Source: a virus
IMG/VR virus record: IMGVR_UViG_3300019776_001107
Span: 1 to 57,537 of that record
Strand: one strand, 5' to 3'
Length of the DNA stretch: 57,537 bases
Each line of letters begins with the position of its first letter. Within the stretch, counting starts at the first letter, position 1. Positions 24,085 through 32,319 of this stretch are shown piece after piece. Below the pieces are notes generated by a model. It saw only the letters and a program-made list of their open reading frames with translations. It searched no databases and had not been told where the DNA came from. A program made the position numbers and the translations under genes.

Positions 24085-26026
24085 GAGGACAATTCGCCAA
24101 GTGGATCACCTTGGCCTGGGGGACGAACTCCCGGAAACGAGGCATCCAGTACTGCGTGTTCAGTTCCGTTGGCAACGGAAAGAAGGGAAACGGCCGCGCC
24201 TGATGCTCGACCCAAAACTGCTCCGCACAATGCGTCGGCAGAAACGGTTTTGATGGAGGTCTCCACAGATCGGCGTGCTGAGCATCGCAGAGGACGAGCC
24301 CCGTGTTCCAGGTCGACTCCGTGAAATCCATCGAGAGACCTTGGGACTCGAGGATGTTCCGACGCTCTTCGAAGGCCCACTCGTGACTCGGTAGATGAGG
24401 CCAATCGTCGTGCATGGCAACATGACCAGTGGGCACCAGTTCGAACAAGTCCGTCGCTTCTGGTGTCAGAAACACATCCGCATCCACAAACAGCGTGCGT
24501 TCGTAAGCATTGGCAAAGGCATGCACACGGAACTTTTCGAGGCCCCACCAGTCCTGTGTCTTGTTGGTCAACACGACCAAGTCGGCGTTCACACGTTCTG
24601 CATAGGCCTCCATGAGCGGTTTAGTGTATTTCAGCATCTGCTGGAATGCATCGCCCACGGCGATCGTGATGATCAGGCGTGGAGACGCTGGAACAACGGC
24701 ATCGACAACCGGTTTCCATTGCACCTCCGGAATCATCTCGATTGGCATCCGTTCATGTTCGATCCACACGCCGCGCCATATTCCTTCGTCATCGAGACGC
24801 AAATGACAAGTCGGTCGATCGAGTCGCGCTAGCGTGAGGACCGGTTCGCTGCTTACATGGTTGAGGTGCCACAGCCGTTCACATTCGGCGGCCCCTTCGG
24901 TGACGATGCCCTGCGGACCGAGCCGGATCCAGCGTTCGTCGTACCCTACACGGCGGTACAGGGCTCGCGCTCCTTCCAGCGAAGCGATGGTCTCGGACTC
25001 TTCCATGGTCGGAGCTTCATTTTTCCACAGGATGCCACTCCATTGGCTTGCCAGATCCCGAACCAATTGGAAGCAGAGTTCCTCATTGGCCAGCGAATCC
25101 ACAAAACGATTGCCACCGAATCGCCATTTGTCCTGGCATCGATGCTGGAAGACGATCTGACCGCGGAAATCGAACTGAACGATCGTGTGGACATTCCATC
25201 CAGGACCGGCGCTTGGCATCGCATACTCCGTTCCCAAACGCCGCCACCCAAGATGAAAACACTCCTTGTCTCCATAAACATGCTGGAACGTGAAGTCCGA
25301 ATGCTCGGCATAGAATAAGGACAACCGCAGTTCCCCATCGCAACGGCGCTTGTCGATCAGGTACTGGCCCGATTCGAAGGCCCGTTCATGCTGGGCGACC
25401 TCGGGATCTGCCATGTCGTGCATACCAAAAACTCGCCACACGCCAGGCTTGAGCGTCCAGCATGCATAGTCGGGCCAGAAGACCGCGCCATGGCGATTGA
25501 ATTCCTCGCAGTCGAAGAGGTAGGTTGGATCACAAACGACCCCATTGTCCGCATCCAGGAACAGAACTTGCGCGAACGGCGAGTGAAGCGTTGCAAAGAG
25601 CTTTAACTCCCATCCACAGAGAATGCGACAGCGATGTTCTTTTTCCACTTCCCGAGCATCGATGCATTCCACACCGAGGGGTTCGAGGAGGCGCTTCATG
25701 TAGGGATCCATCTCGGAATCCCCGAGATACCAAAGCTGAATCGGGAGCGTGCATCCAAAGTGACGAAGCAGATTCACGTTGACCCACACGCTTGGAAAAT
25801 ATTTCAAGCCGCCACCCGCAATAACGATGCCTCTCTCTTGGGAGTAGGGCATGCGGCTAGGTTTTATCTCATCAACGTAGCGATCGACCAGCAACCGATG
25901 GGCTTCGATCGTATTGTCCCACGTACCCCAGGCATTGGGCCAAGGACCCGGTGGGCAATGATCGATGAGGTCCATCATCTCTTCTGGAGTCATCTCTGGA
26001 TGCGCTTCCATGCAACTAGCCATCAT
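23978..26026 (-). CDS. two-domain glycosyltransferase
   Basis: A 682-residue protein with two glycosyltransferase-A-like halves. The first (about residues 65-270) has GIVIAGGGLKYFPSVWVNVN, LWYLGDSE and the DxD motif VLFLDADNG, resembling fungal-type mannosyltransferases. The second (about 425-665) has ITIAVGDAFQQML, TLFVDADVF as its DxD, and STWNTGLVLCDAQ, resembling family 8-like transferases. It follows the Ser/Gly-repeat protein by 24 bp, so that protein is the obvious acceptor. Substrate and donor cannot be read from the sequence. Confidence 0.8.
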   Translation of the reverse strand: MMASCMEAHPEMTPEEMMDLIDHCPPGPWPNAWGTWDNTIEAHRLLVDRYVDEIKPSRMPYSQERGIVIAGGGLKYFPSVWVNVNLLRHFGCTLPIQLWYLGDSEMDPYMKRLLEPLGVECIDAREVEKEHRCRILCGWELKLFATLHSPFAQVLFLDADNGVVCDPTYLFDCEEFNRHGAVFWPDYACWTLKPGVWRVFGMHDMADPEVAQHERAFESGQYLIDKRRCDGELRLSLFYAEHSDFTFQHVYGDKECFHLGWRRLGTEYAMPSAGPGWNVHTIVQFDFRGQIVFQHRCQDKWRFGGNRFVDSLANEELCFQLVRDLASQWSGILWKNEAPTMEESETIASLEGARALYRRVGYDERWIRLGPQGIVTEGAAECERLWHLNHVSSEPVLTLARLDRPTCHLRLDDEGIWRGVWIEHERMPIEMIPEVQWKPVVDAVVPASPRLIITIAVGDAFQQMLKYTKPLMEAYAERVNADLVVLTNKTQDWWGLEKFRVHAFANAYERTLFVDADVFLTPEATDLFELVPTGHVAMHDDWPHLPSHEWAFEERRNILESQGLSMDFTESTWNTGLVLCDAQHADLWRPPSKPFLPTHCAEQFWVEHQARPFPFFPLPTELNTQYWMPRFREFVPQAKVIHLANCPRAERVQLAREFHRLYTQPREGSNLDTCGMLPSLRS

Positions 26027-26050
26027 GCACCTCGATCGTATTCATTGCAT

Positions 26051-27250
26051 CTATCCACAGCACTTGGGAAGAGGATTCACTTCTTGATAACATTCGGGCG
26101 GGATCCCTAAGTCGGCAGCCAGTTGGCGTGGGTCCGCACCCTGGTACCACTTCACCCAATTGAAAACCGGGTTCGGAAAATAGCAGTCTGTAGGCCGAGA
26201 CTCGGAGCACTGTGCCCAGAAGGAGTATTCGCCATACGTCCCCATGCACTCATTCTTCACAACCCCGACCAAGATTCCGCCAGGTTCGGAGCACAGACCG
26301 CCTCCCAGTCCCTGGAAGTACACCGCGACCCACAGGTTTGGACAGAAACCCGAGGATCCCGATGATCCTGAGCTACCAGAGCCTGAACTCCCCTGGCTGC
26401 CGCTTGAACCATACGATGCCCCCGAGGAGCCGGATTGCCCCGACGAGCCCGAATTGGAACCGCTCGAGCCTGTAGATCCAGAACCGGAGCCGTAGCTGCC
26501 ACTCGAGGGTTTACTCCCAGAGCTCGAACCACTCGGGCCAGAGGACCCAGAACCCGATGGTCCACTCTGGGAACCCGAACTCGAACCGCTACCACTTTGC
26601 GAACCCGAGTTGGATCCGGAACTTCCAGACATCGAGCCGGAACCGGATGATCCAGATCCAATGGTGCCAGAACTACCACTGCTACCCGATGACCCGCTGG
26701 AGCCTGACGAACCGCTGGATCCTGAAGATCCACTCGAACCACTGGATCCCGATGATCCGCTTGAGCCGGAGGATCCGCTGCTTCCTGAGCTTCCTTGGGA
26801 TCCCGAAACTCCACTTGGCTTCGATCCGGATCCAGATGCTCCACTGCTCCCGCTCGATTCCGAGCTACCACTCGATGACAAAGAACCAGACGAACCGGAT
26901 GAGCTCGAAGATCCACTCGAACCCGAAGATCCTGAGGAACCCGATGAGCCACTGCTCCCCGAGGAACCGCTCCCTGAAGATCCACTCGACGAAGAGTCGC
27001 AGCAGACGATTGCATAGACAGGAAGAGTATCGAACCCCACATACCGCATGAGGTACCGACCCATTTGAGGAAACTCACAGCTAGATACTGCATACAATGG
27101 TTCTCCATCGATCATTCCAAGGAAATGTCCGAGCTGACGTTTGGGGCCTTGCCCGGAGCGTTGTTGCACACACGTCGCTGCATACACTGGCAGGTCGTCG
27201 ATCGAGCCGATCATTTTGGTAGCGATATAGCGACGTGAAGTGAGAGTCAT
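26051..27250 (-). CDS. Ser/Gly-repeat protein, putative glycosylated fibre
   Basis: The 399-residue product starts at the ATG at 27250, which shares ATGA with the previous stop. Residues about 1-84 are a Cys-containing head with two similar units (YIATKMIGSIDDLPVYAAT and YLMRYVGFDTLPVYAIV). Then come about 215 residues of SGSSGSSG-type repeats (about 26350-27000), ending in a Cys-rich 100-residue C-terminal domain (FCPNLWVAVYFQG to KCCG). Codons within the repeats vary, so the protein pattern is under selection. The next gene is a glycosyltransferase, as with serine-rich repeat adhesins. Its place at the end of the tail genes suggests a receptor-binding or host-attachment fibre. Confidence 0.8.
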   Translation of the reverse strand: MTLTSRRYIATKMIGSIDDLPVYAATCVQQRSGQGPKRQLGHFLGMIDGEPLYAVSSCEFPQMGRYLMRYVGFDTLPVYAIVCCDSSSSGSSGSGSSGSSGSSGSSGSSGSSGSSSSSGSSGSLSSSGSSESSGSSGASGSGSKPSGVSGSQGSSGSSGSSGSSGSSGSSGSSGSSGSSGSSGSSGSSGSSGSSGTIGSGSSGSGSMSGSSGSNSGSQSGSGSSSGSQSGPSGSGSSGPSGSSSGSKPSSGSYGSGSGSTGSSGSNSGSSGQSGSSGASYGSSGSQGSSGSGSSGSSGSSGFCPNLWVAVYFQGLGGGLCSEPGGILVGVVKNECMGTYGEYSFWAQCSESRPTDCYFPNPVFNWVKWYQGADPRQLAADLGIPPECYQEVNPLPKCCG

Positions 27251-27918
27251 TTGTTGGCATCTACCACCTTGCAATCAAAGATCGTGCTCCAGGTTTTGGA
27301 CGCGACATCAAACTTCTGGACCACACCCGGGTAGTAACCATTCGCATCGGGGATGTTGCTGGTGATGAAGACGATCTCTTCGTAGTTGACGTCGTCAAAT
27401 CGAATGACTGCCCAGCGCACAGCACCCGTGGATTCGATCCATTGCACCGATGCTGGTCCGTGCGGAACGCTGCGCAAGTAACCGTTCTGGCCAGTCAAGG
27501 TTTCGGCGCATGCATATGCGATCGATCCGACCGAGACTCGTGTAATAATGCAGCCGCCAATTGCCGCGGTGCCAATCATGTTGTTTTTGAGCGGTTCCAG
27601 CAGCACTCCAAAACGTGAACCCGTGTTGGCGTTGGGAATCAGGCCTTGAAAACTGATCTGTCGTTTGAACTCTTTGACGTTGGCAACGGGCGTAATAATC
27701 GGTGTGCCCAGCGCGACAATCGAAAATCGATCCAGGTCGATACCCGTTTGATTGCGCACCTTGGCGAGGTTGGTTTGACGTGAACTCCCCTCGTCTTTTG
27801 AGATCTGATCGTGTCGCTGGTTCTTTTCATGTCGAGACAGATCCACCAGCGCATTCCAAGCCTCGGCCGGAATCTTGAGCCGATCTCCAGGTTGCACTTT
27901 ACGGAATTGGTCGCCCAT
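27247..27918 (-). CDS. tail-region structural protein, family not recognised
   Basis: The 223-residue protein starts MGDQFRKVQPGDRLKIPAEAWNA and is rich in beta-type segments (RFSIVALGTPIITPV, IGGCIITRVSVGS). I do not recognise the family. It lies between a distal tail protein and the Ser/Gly-repeat protein, with start and stop touching both, so it probably belongs to the tail tip or fibre base. Confidence 0.7.
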   Translation of the reverse strand: MGDQFRKVQPGDRLKIPAEAWNALVDLSRHEKNQRHDQISKDEGSSRQTNLAKVRNQTGIDLDRFSIVALGTPIITPVANVKEFKRQISFQGLIPNANTGSRFGVLLEPLKNNMIGTAAIGGCIITRVSVGSIAYACAETLTGQNGYLRSVPHGPASVQWIESTGAVRWAVIRFDDVNYEEIVFITSNIPDANGYYPGVVQKFDVASKTWSTIFDCKVVDANK

Positions 27919-27921
27919 GGA

Positions 27922-28713
27922 TCAGACTCCTATTCCGAGTCCTGAGAAATCCCCGTAGGGATAGACCTGTTCCACATAGGCTGCGATGGGACGCTTGATC
28001 AGCGCTTTAGCAGTCGCGTCTTCGTCGTCGATAAAGCGAACCCACAGGTATTGCCAACCTTCTTTCGAGATGCCTGTAATGGCTCCCAACGACAGCGAAG
28101 CAAAGTTCGGGCTCGCCGCGAAGCGAAAAGTGATCTCCCAGTCATCGAGTCCTCGTTTGGAGCCACTCGCGCCCAGGAATAAGACCTCTCCTTTCGCAAA
28201 TCCCTTGAATCCTCCTCCATTCACCTTCCCGGTGAGATTGAACAGCGCCAGTTTGTACGCTGGCGTTACGAGATCATTGAGGATGTAATGGGTCTCGGTA
28301 AAGTTGAAGACGGGGACGGTGATGTCCGTACCTTCGACTCGATCGTCCGTGACTCCGATGGCACCGAAAAAATCTGGGGCAGTGAAACCAGACGCCGAGT
28401 ACTTGCCAACGTTGGATAGGCTTTGAGAGATGTGCTGTGTGCCACCGCCGGTATCGAACGAGTACTGCGATTCGCTCTTCCACTTCACATATCTGGCAGT
28501 TCCCTCCCAGACACCATTCCCCAAATGAACCACGTGAAAGTCGTCGAGGAACAACTCACCAACTTTTGCGGGAAGCGTTGACACCATGAGGGACCTGGCC
28601 GTGGAGTAGTCCTCCGTATTCATGATCATGTAGACCAGATCATGAGTCGGATTGTCCTTGCTCTCGCTGATTTCCTTGGAGTCGAAGCGTTCGATGATGA
28701 TGGGGGCAGGCAT
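27922..28713 (-). CDS. distal tail or baseplate protein (putative)
   Basis: A 263-residue protein if it starts at MPAPIIIERF (28713), just after the tape-measure stop. It has mixed beta content (VWEGTARYVKW, WEITFRFAASPNFASL, QYLWVRFIDDED). Its position directly after the tape measure is where siphophages encode the distal tail protein. The function is assigned by position only. Confidence 0.65.
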   Translation of the reverse strand: MPAPIIIERFDSKEISESKDNPTHDLVYMIMNTEDYSTARSLMVSTLPAKVGELFLDDFHVVHLGNGVWEGTARYVKWKSESQYSFDTGGGTQHISQSLSNVGKYSASGFTAPDFFGAIGVTDDRVEGTDITVPVFNFTETHYILNDLVTPAYKLALFNLTGKVNGGGFKGFAKGEVLFLGASGSKRGLDDWEITFRFAASPNFASLSLGAITGISKEGWQYLWVRFIDDEDATAKALIKRPIAAYVEQVYPYGDFSGLGIGV

Positions 28714-28723
28714 TGGCGGTCTC

Positions 28724-30715
28724 CTATCCAAAGACCAAGCCACCACGTTCGGCTTGCTGTACGAGTTTCTTGGTGTTGGCGGCGACCTCTTCACTGGCTC
28801 GAGCGGTTCGTTCGCCGAGCGAATCGGCTCCGAGGTTTATGGCAGCGATGGGGTTGAATGTCCCAACGACATCCGTTTTCTTCTTGGTCTCCGCCAACGT
28901 TTGATCGAAGGCATCGATATTGGGGAGTGCGATTCCCGAGAGAGAGAATTTTCCAGGCGATCCTGGCGACGTCTCGGCTCGTTTGGCAGCCGCTTCACCC
29001 AACGCTGATTTCCATTCCCCTTTGGCTTTCTCGAGCTCCGCAGCCGAGTCAGCCAACGCTTTCTGATTGGCCGCGTCTAGAGCCGATTGTTCCCGGGCCT
29101 GCATGTCTCCAAGTGCCGACTGCGCTCCTTGGCGATCTTGCTCGATTTGGTTGCGAGCCCTCTGACGTTGCTTCTCGCGATCGAGGATCGTTTGATTCTG
29201 AGAGTTGTTGATCAGTTCATCCTGGCGAGCGCTCTCCTCGTTGATCTTGGCGACTTCGGCTTCTGCGTTCGTGTCGCCAAAGAGTCCCTGAATACGGGCC
29301 CACACCTTTTGGAAGAAACCACTGAACCGATTCCATCCCTTTTGCAACAGGCTGATCAGGACGGTCCAACTATCGGCGATGAAATGGGTGGTCTCTAACC
29401 AGCCCGTTTGCAGGCCTGCCCAGGCATCGGTCATCAGGCCAGCCACGCTAAAGACCGCACTCTGGAATATGCCAATGAAGACCCCCTTGAAGTCGAGCCA
29501 CTTCGATTGCAAGAACGCAATCCCACGTTGCCATTCCATCTTGAGAGTGAGCCACAAGATTTTGCCTGCGAGGGCAATGTCTCCCGTTGCCAGCGCATCT
29601 CCGATCCCTTGCCACGCTGCAAGTGCCGTATCTTTGAGTTCGTTGAATTGCTCGCCCAGCCACTGCATGGCCTGCGTTCCGGCACCGGTCATGTAAACGA
29701 AATAGCCAACCAACGCTGTGAGGCCTGCGATGGTCAGCCCAATGGGTGAGACCAGCGCCGCGATCGCGGTTCCCAGGATGGCGACCCCTTGCCCAATCCC
29801 CACGAGTACCGCCGCGGCCGCGCCAAAGATGGTGCTCAGACCGATCGCTGCGGTACCTACAGCAACTATCGCTGCACCAACGGCCGCCATGGCCATGCCC
29901 ACCTTAAAGACGGTGACGATTAAGCCTTTGTTGTTCTTGATCCAGTCACTCGTGGCGACGACGATTCGGACCGTCGCATCGATCATGGATGAGAGAACCG
30001 GTTCGAGCGCCGAGCCGATGGTGAAGACCGTCTTCTTGAGCACTTTCCACAGCACATCGATCCGATCCCCAAACGCCTCGGCCGCTTGTGCATCGTCAGT
30101 TGCCATGGTCAGTCCCAGTTCGCGGGCTTGCTGTTGCAGTTCTTCGATTCCCTTGGCACCCCCTTGGAGCATGGGAAGCAGCTGCGTTCCCGACTTACCG
30201 AAGATCGCCATCGCGGTCGCGGTTTTCATTGCCGGGTCGGTGATTTGCGATATTCGATCGGCGATCAATTGGAACTGCTTATCGGGGGAAAGTTTGGAGA
30301 GCCTCGCAACACTCAGTCCTAGGGATGCCAGCGTTTCCTGGGCCGACTGGGATCCAGACGCCGCTTCGAAGAGCATTTTCTGCATCTTCTTTAGGGATCC
30401 TTCGAGCGTTCCGAGATCGGCACCCGATTGTTCGGCAGCAAACCCAAGCTCCGAAAGAGCTTCGACCGACACACCGGTCCTTTGGCTCATGTCGACCATG
30501 TCGCTTCCCATGTCGGCAAAGACCTTGGCTGCGCCCGCCAGAGGCGTGACGACTCCCGCACCGAGCATCGCCATCTTGGTTCCGATCCCTTGCAGGCTCT
30601 TGCCAAAGGCGTCCAGTCGTTTAGCGGCATCGTTGAGTCCCTTCACCAGACGTGAGTCTTTGGTGGAGAGCTCGATGTAGGCTGCACCGGCTTTGATGTT
30701 GGAACTGGAAGCCAT
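28724..30715 (-). CDS. tail tape measure protein
   Basis: A 663-residue protein that opens with AAYIELSTKDSRLVKGLNDAAKRL and LGAGVVTPLAGAAKVFADMGSDMVDMS, the typical start of tape measure proteins. Two hydrophobic helical blocks occupy about residues 260-350 (VGMAMAAVGAAIVAVG, GVAILGTAIAALVSPIGL), followed by long charged coiled coil (about 480-600). It sets tail length and so implies a long-tailed (siphovirus-type) particle. At 663 residues the tail would be short to medium. Confidence 0.92.
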   Translation of the reverse strand: MASSSNIKAGAAYIELSTKDSRLVKGLNDAAKRLDAFGKSLQGIGTKMAMLGAGVVTPLAGAAKVFADMGSDMVDMSQRTGVSVEALSELGFAAEQSGADLGTLEGSLKKMQKMLFEAASGSQSAQETLASLGLSVARLSKLSPDKQFQLIADRISQITDPAMKTATAMAIFGKSGTQLLPMLQGGAKGIEELQQQARELGLTMATDDAQAAEAFGDRIDVLWKVLKKTVFTIGSALEPVLSSMIDATVRIVVATSDWIKNNKGLIVTVFKVGMAMAAVGAAIVAVGTAAIGLSTIFGAAAAVLVGIGQGVAILGTAIAALVSPIGLTIAGLTALVGYFVYMTGAGTQAMQWLGEQFNELKDTALAAWQGIGDALATGDIALAGKILWLTLKMEWQRGIAFLQSKWLDFKGVFIGIFQSAVFSVAGLMTDAWAGLQTGWLETTHFIADSWTVLISLLQKGWNRFSGFFQKVWARIQGLFGDTNAEAEVAKINEESARQDELINNSQNQTILDREKQRQRARNQIEQDRQGAQSALGDMQAREQSALDAANQKALADSAAELEKAKGEWKSALGEAAAKRAETSPGSPGKFSLSGIALPNIDAFDQTLAETKKKTDVVGTFNPIAAINLGADSLGERTARASEEVAANTKKLVQQAERGGLVFG

Positions 30716-30717
30716 CG

Positions 30718-31005
30718 TTACGGGATCTCACCTTGTCGGTCAACAAACACATGTTTGAGGGCCTCGATGCCGACCATCGAGCGCGGTTGCATTCGTTTCT
30801 TTCCGTGTGGATTAAAGTCCGCCGGGTGATAGACTTTGGATCGTTTGGCATCGCGATGAAGGTTGGCGAGCATCGCGAGCACACTCGAGGTGTGATTCCA
30901 GAGGATTTGGCTTCTTGCCTCTCCCATGGCGATCAGTTCCCGGAGACTGAATGGTCCGGGATCGATTCCGAGGACTCCGGCCAAGTGCCAGACGAGTTGA
31001 TCCAC
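30718..31005 (-). CDS. second tail assembly chaperone frame
   Basis: A 95-residue frame starting with GTG at 31005, overlapping the previous gene by 73 bp in the -1 frame. It reads GPFSLRELIAMGEARSQILWNH, which resembles the small proteins encoded just before tape measures. It could be made from its own GTG start or as a -1 frameshift extension of the upstream protein, as with lambda gpG-gpGT. I see no classic slippery heptamer in the overlap. Confidence 0.65.
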   Translation of the reverse strand: MDQLVWHLAGVLGIDPGPFSLRELIAMGEARSQILWNHTSSVLAMLANLHRDAKRSKVYHPADFNPHGKKRMQPRSMVGIEALKHVFVDRQGEIP

Positions 31006-31427
31006 TTCTGCGCTTCGGTCTCGGGATCGATCGAATCGAGGATCTTCTCCGCGTGATTGAGGACCTTGTCCCGCACAGCTTTGCCCGCTTCGATCGCCTT
31101 GCGGAGACTCCCCCTCGCGCGGGCATCGGGGAAAAAATCGATTAATTCCTCCACGAATGCATCGGCTGCTTGGGTAATAACATCCCCGGAAAGTGCGCGA
31201 CCGAAATCCTCGTCGCTGATCGATTGCTTGTCAGCTTGGTCCTTGCACAAGCAATACAATACGTCAGCCAGTGTTACCGGATCCGAGACGAGTTTCGAGA
31301 GGGACTTGAAGCCATCGTCGACCAACGCATAGAGGTCGATTCCGAGCAGGCCCCGGATTCGTTTGACGGATGCAACGTTGATCGCAATTTCCCAAGTCCG
31401 TTGGGATGTATCCACAAAACTGTGCAT
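30933..31427 (-). CDS. tail assembly chaperone
   Basis: A helical 164-residue protein (DLYALVDDGFKSLSKLVSDP, ADVLYCLCKDQADKQ, AADAFVEELIDFFP) between the tail tube gene and the tape measure. This is the usual place of the chaperone that coats the tape measure before tail assembly. Its 3' end overlaps the next frame. Confidence 0.75.
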   Translation of the reverse strand: MHSFVDTSQRTWEIAINVASVKRIRGLLGIDLYALVDDGFKSLSKLVSDPVTLADVLYCLCKDQADKQSISDEDFGRALSGDVITQAADAFVEELIDFFPDARARGSLRKAIEAGKAVRDKVLNHAEKILDSIDPETEAQKWINSSGTWPESSESIPDHSVSGN

Positions 31428-31456
31428 ATCGAAAAGCCCTCAGAAGAAGAAATAGA

Positions 31457-31906
31457 TTAGGGAATGGTCATCCAAGCCGGCGGGTTGACGGAGTACGTAG
31501 GTTTGGCTGTGACCGAGACGGTAATGGCTTCCTCGAGGGCTTCATTGCGAGAGAAGTTGGCAATGCGGAAAGTCGCGCGCAAGCCCTGGGAACCACTGCT
31601 GCCCGGTCCCGTGATGAGTCCGTCCATCACCGCGAACTCCAGTGTGGTGTTGTTAAGGAACGCATCTCGAATGGACGTGAAGTCGGTGTCCACGTTGTCC
31701 CACACCATCTCGAATTCGATCGAGGCGTCCTTGAGCGTGCCGACCGTGGCTCGCCAACCGTTATTCGCTCGGGTTGAAACATCGGCCTCCCCGGTCTCGA
31801 GGTTCAACGTGAGATCTCGCACGTTGCCAATCAAGTCCCAAGTGGGTGCCGCATACGTCCCCGTGTTTCTGTACAGCTTGGCGTCCAAGCCTAATTTTGC
31901 AGGCAT
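31457..31906 (-). CDS. major tail tube protein
   Basis: A 149-residue beta-rich protein. Features seen in TP901-1/phi13-type tail tube proteins are present: an N-terminal LGLDAKLYRNTG, VRDLTLNLETGEADVSTRANNGW, and an IEFEMVWDN strand. It lies directly upstream of the tail chaperones, as expected. Confidence 0.85.
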   Translation of the reverse strand: MPAKLGLDAKLYRNTGTYAAPTWDLIGNVRDLTLNLETGEADVSTRANNGWRATVGTLKDASIEFEMVWDNVDTDFTSIRDAFLNNTTLEFAVMDGLITGPGSSGSQGLRATFRIANFSRNEALEEAITVSVTAKPTYSVNPPAWMTIP

Positions 31907-31918
31907 ATCAGTTGCTCC

Positions 31919-32311
31919 TTATCGAATGCTGCCTGCCCACATGGATGGCAGACGGTCTTTGACTTTCTCCAGTGCCGGTCCCATGAACGGTCGCTTGGGG
32001 TATCGTTCCCGTCGAAACCTCCCGCCAAACTCATGGGCTTTGCCAGCGGTCCCTACGACATCGAAGCTTGGTCCAATGAGCGCCACACCCCGCTGTTTAT
32101 CCAGCGCGTACATGATCGATCGCTTGAGTTGGCCGCGGCGCGTATTGGGTGGACTGCCTGGCGTAGCGGCAGTTTTGCGCCTTCGAATGGAACGTCGAGC
32201 AACCAAGCGAAGGGTGGCAGCCGCATGTCCCAGGCTTTTGAAGTTCCCTTGCTGGGCCTTGCGCTTGATTTGGTCGATCGAATGCTTCGTGGTAACCTTC
32301 ACAAGAATCAT
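31919..32311 (-). CDS. HK97 gp10-like head-tail joining protein
   Basis: A basic 130-residue protein with LRLVARRSIRRRK at the N-terminal half and AGKAHEFGGRFRRERYPKRPFMGPALEK at the C-terminal half. The HEFGG...RPFMGPAL pattern is characteristic of gp10-like and phage virion morphogenesis proteins, which finish the head-tail joint. It is 12 bp upstream of the tail tube gene. Confidence 0.85.
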   Translation of the reverse strand: MILVKVTTKHSIDQIKRKAQQGNFKSLGHAAATLRLVARRSIRRRKTAATPGSPPNTRRGQLKRSIMYALDKQRGVALIGPSFDVVGTAGKAHEFGGRFRRERYPKRPFMGPALEKVKDRLPSMWAGSIR

Positions 32312-32319
32312 GGTGGTGC

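Noticed and set aside
26610-27017. Plus-strand Pro/Asp/Glu/Leu-rich repeat frame
   Set aside because: It is the shadow of the Ser/Gly repeat tract; the minus-strand gene has a coupled start and structured ends.
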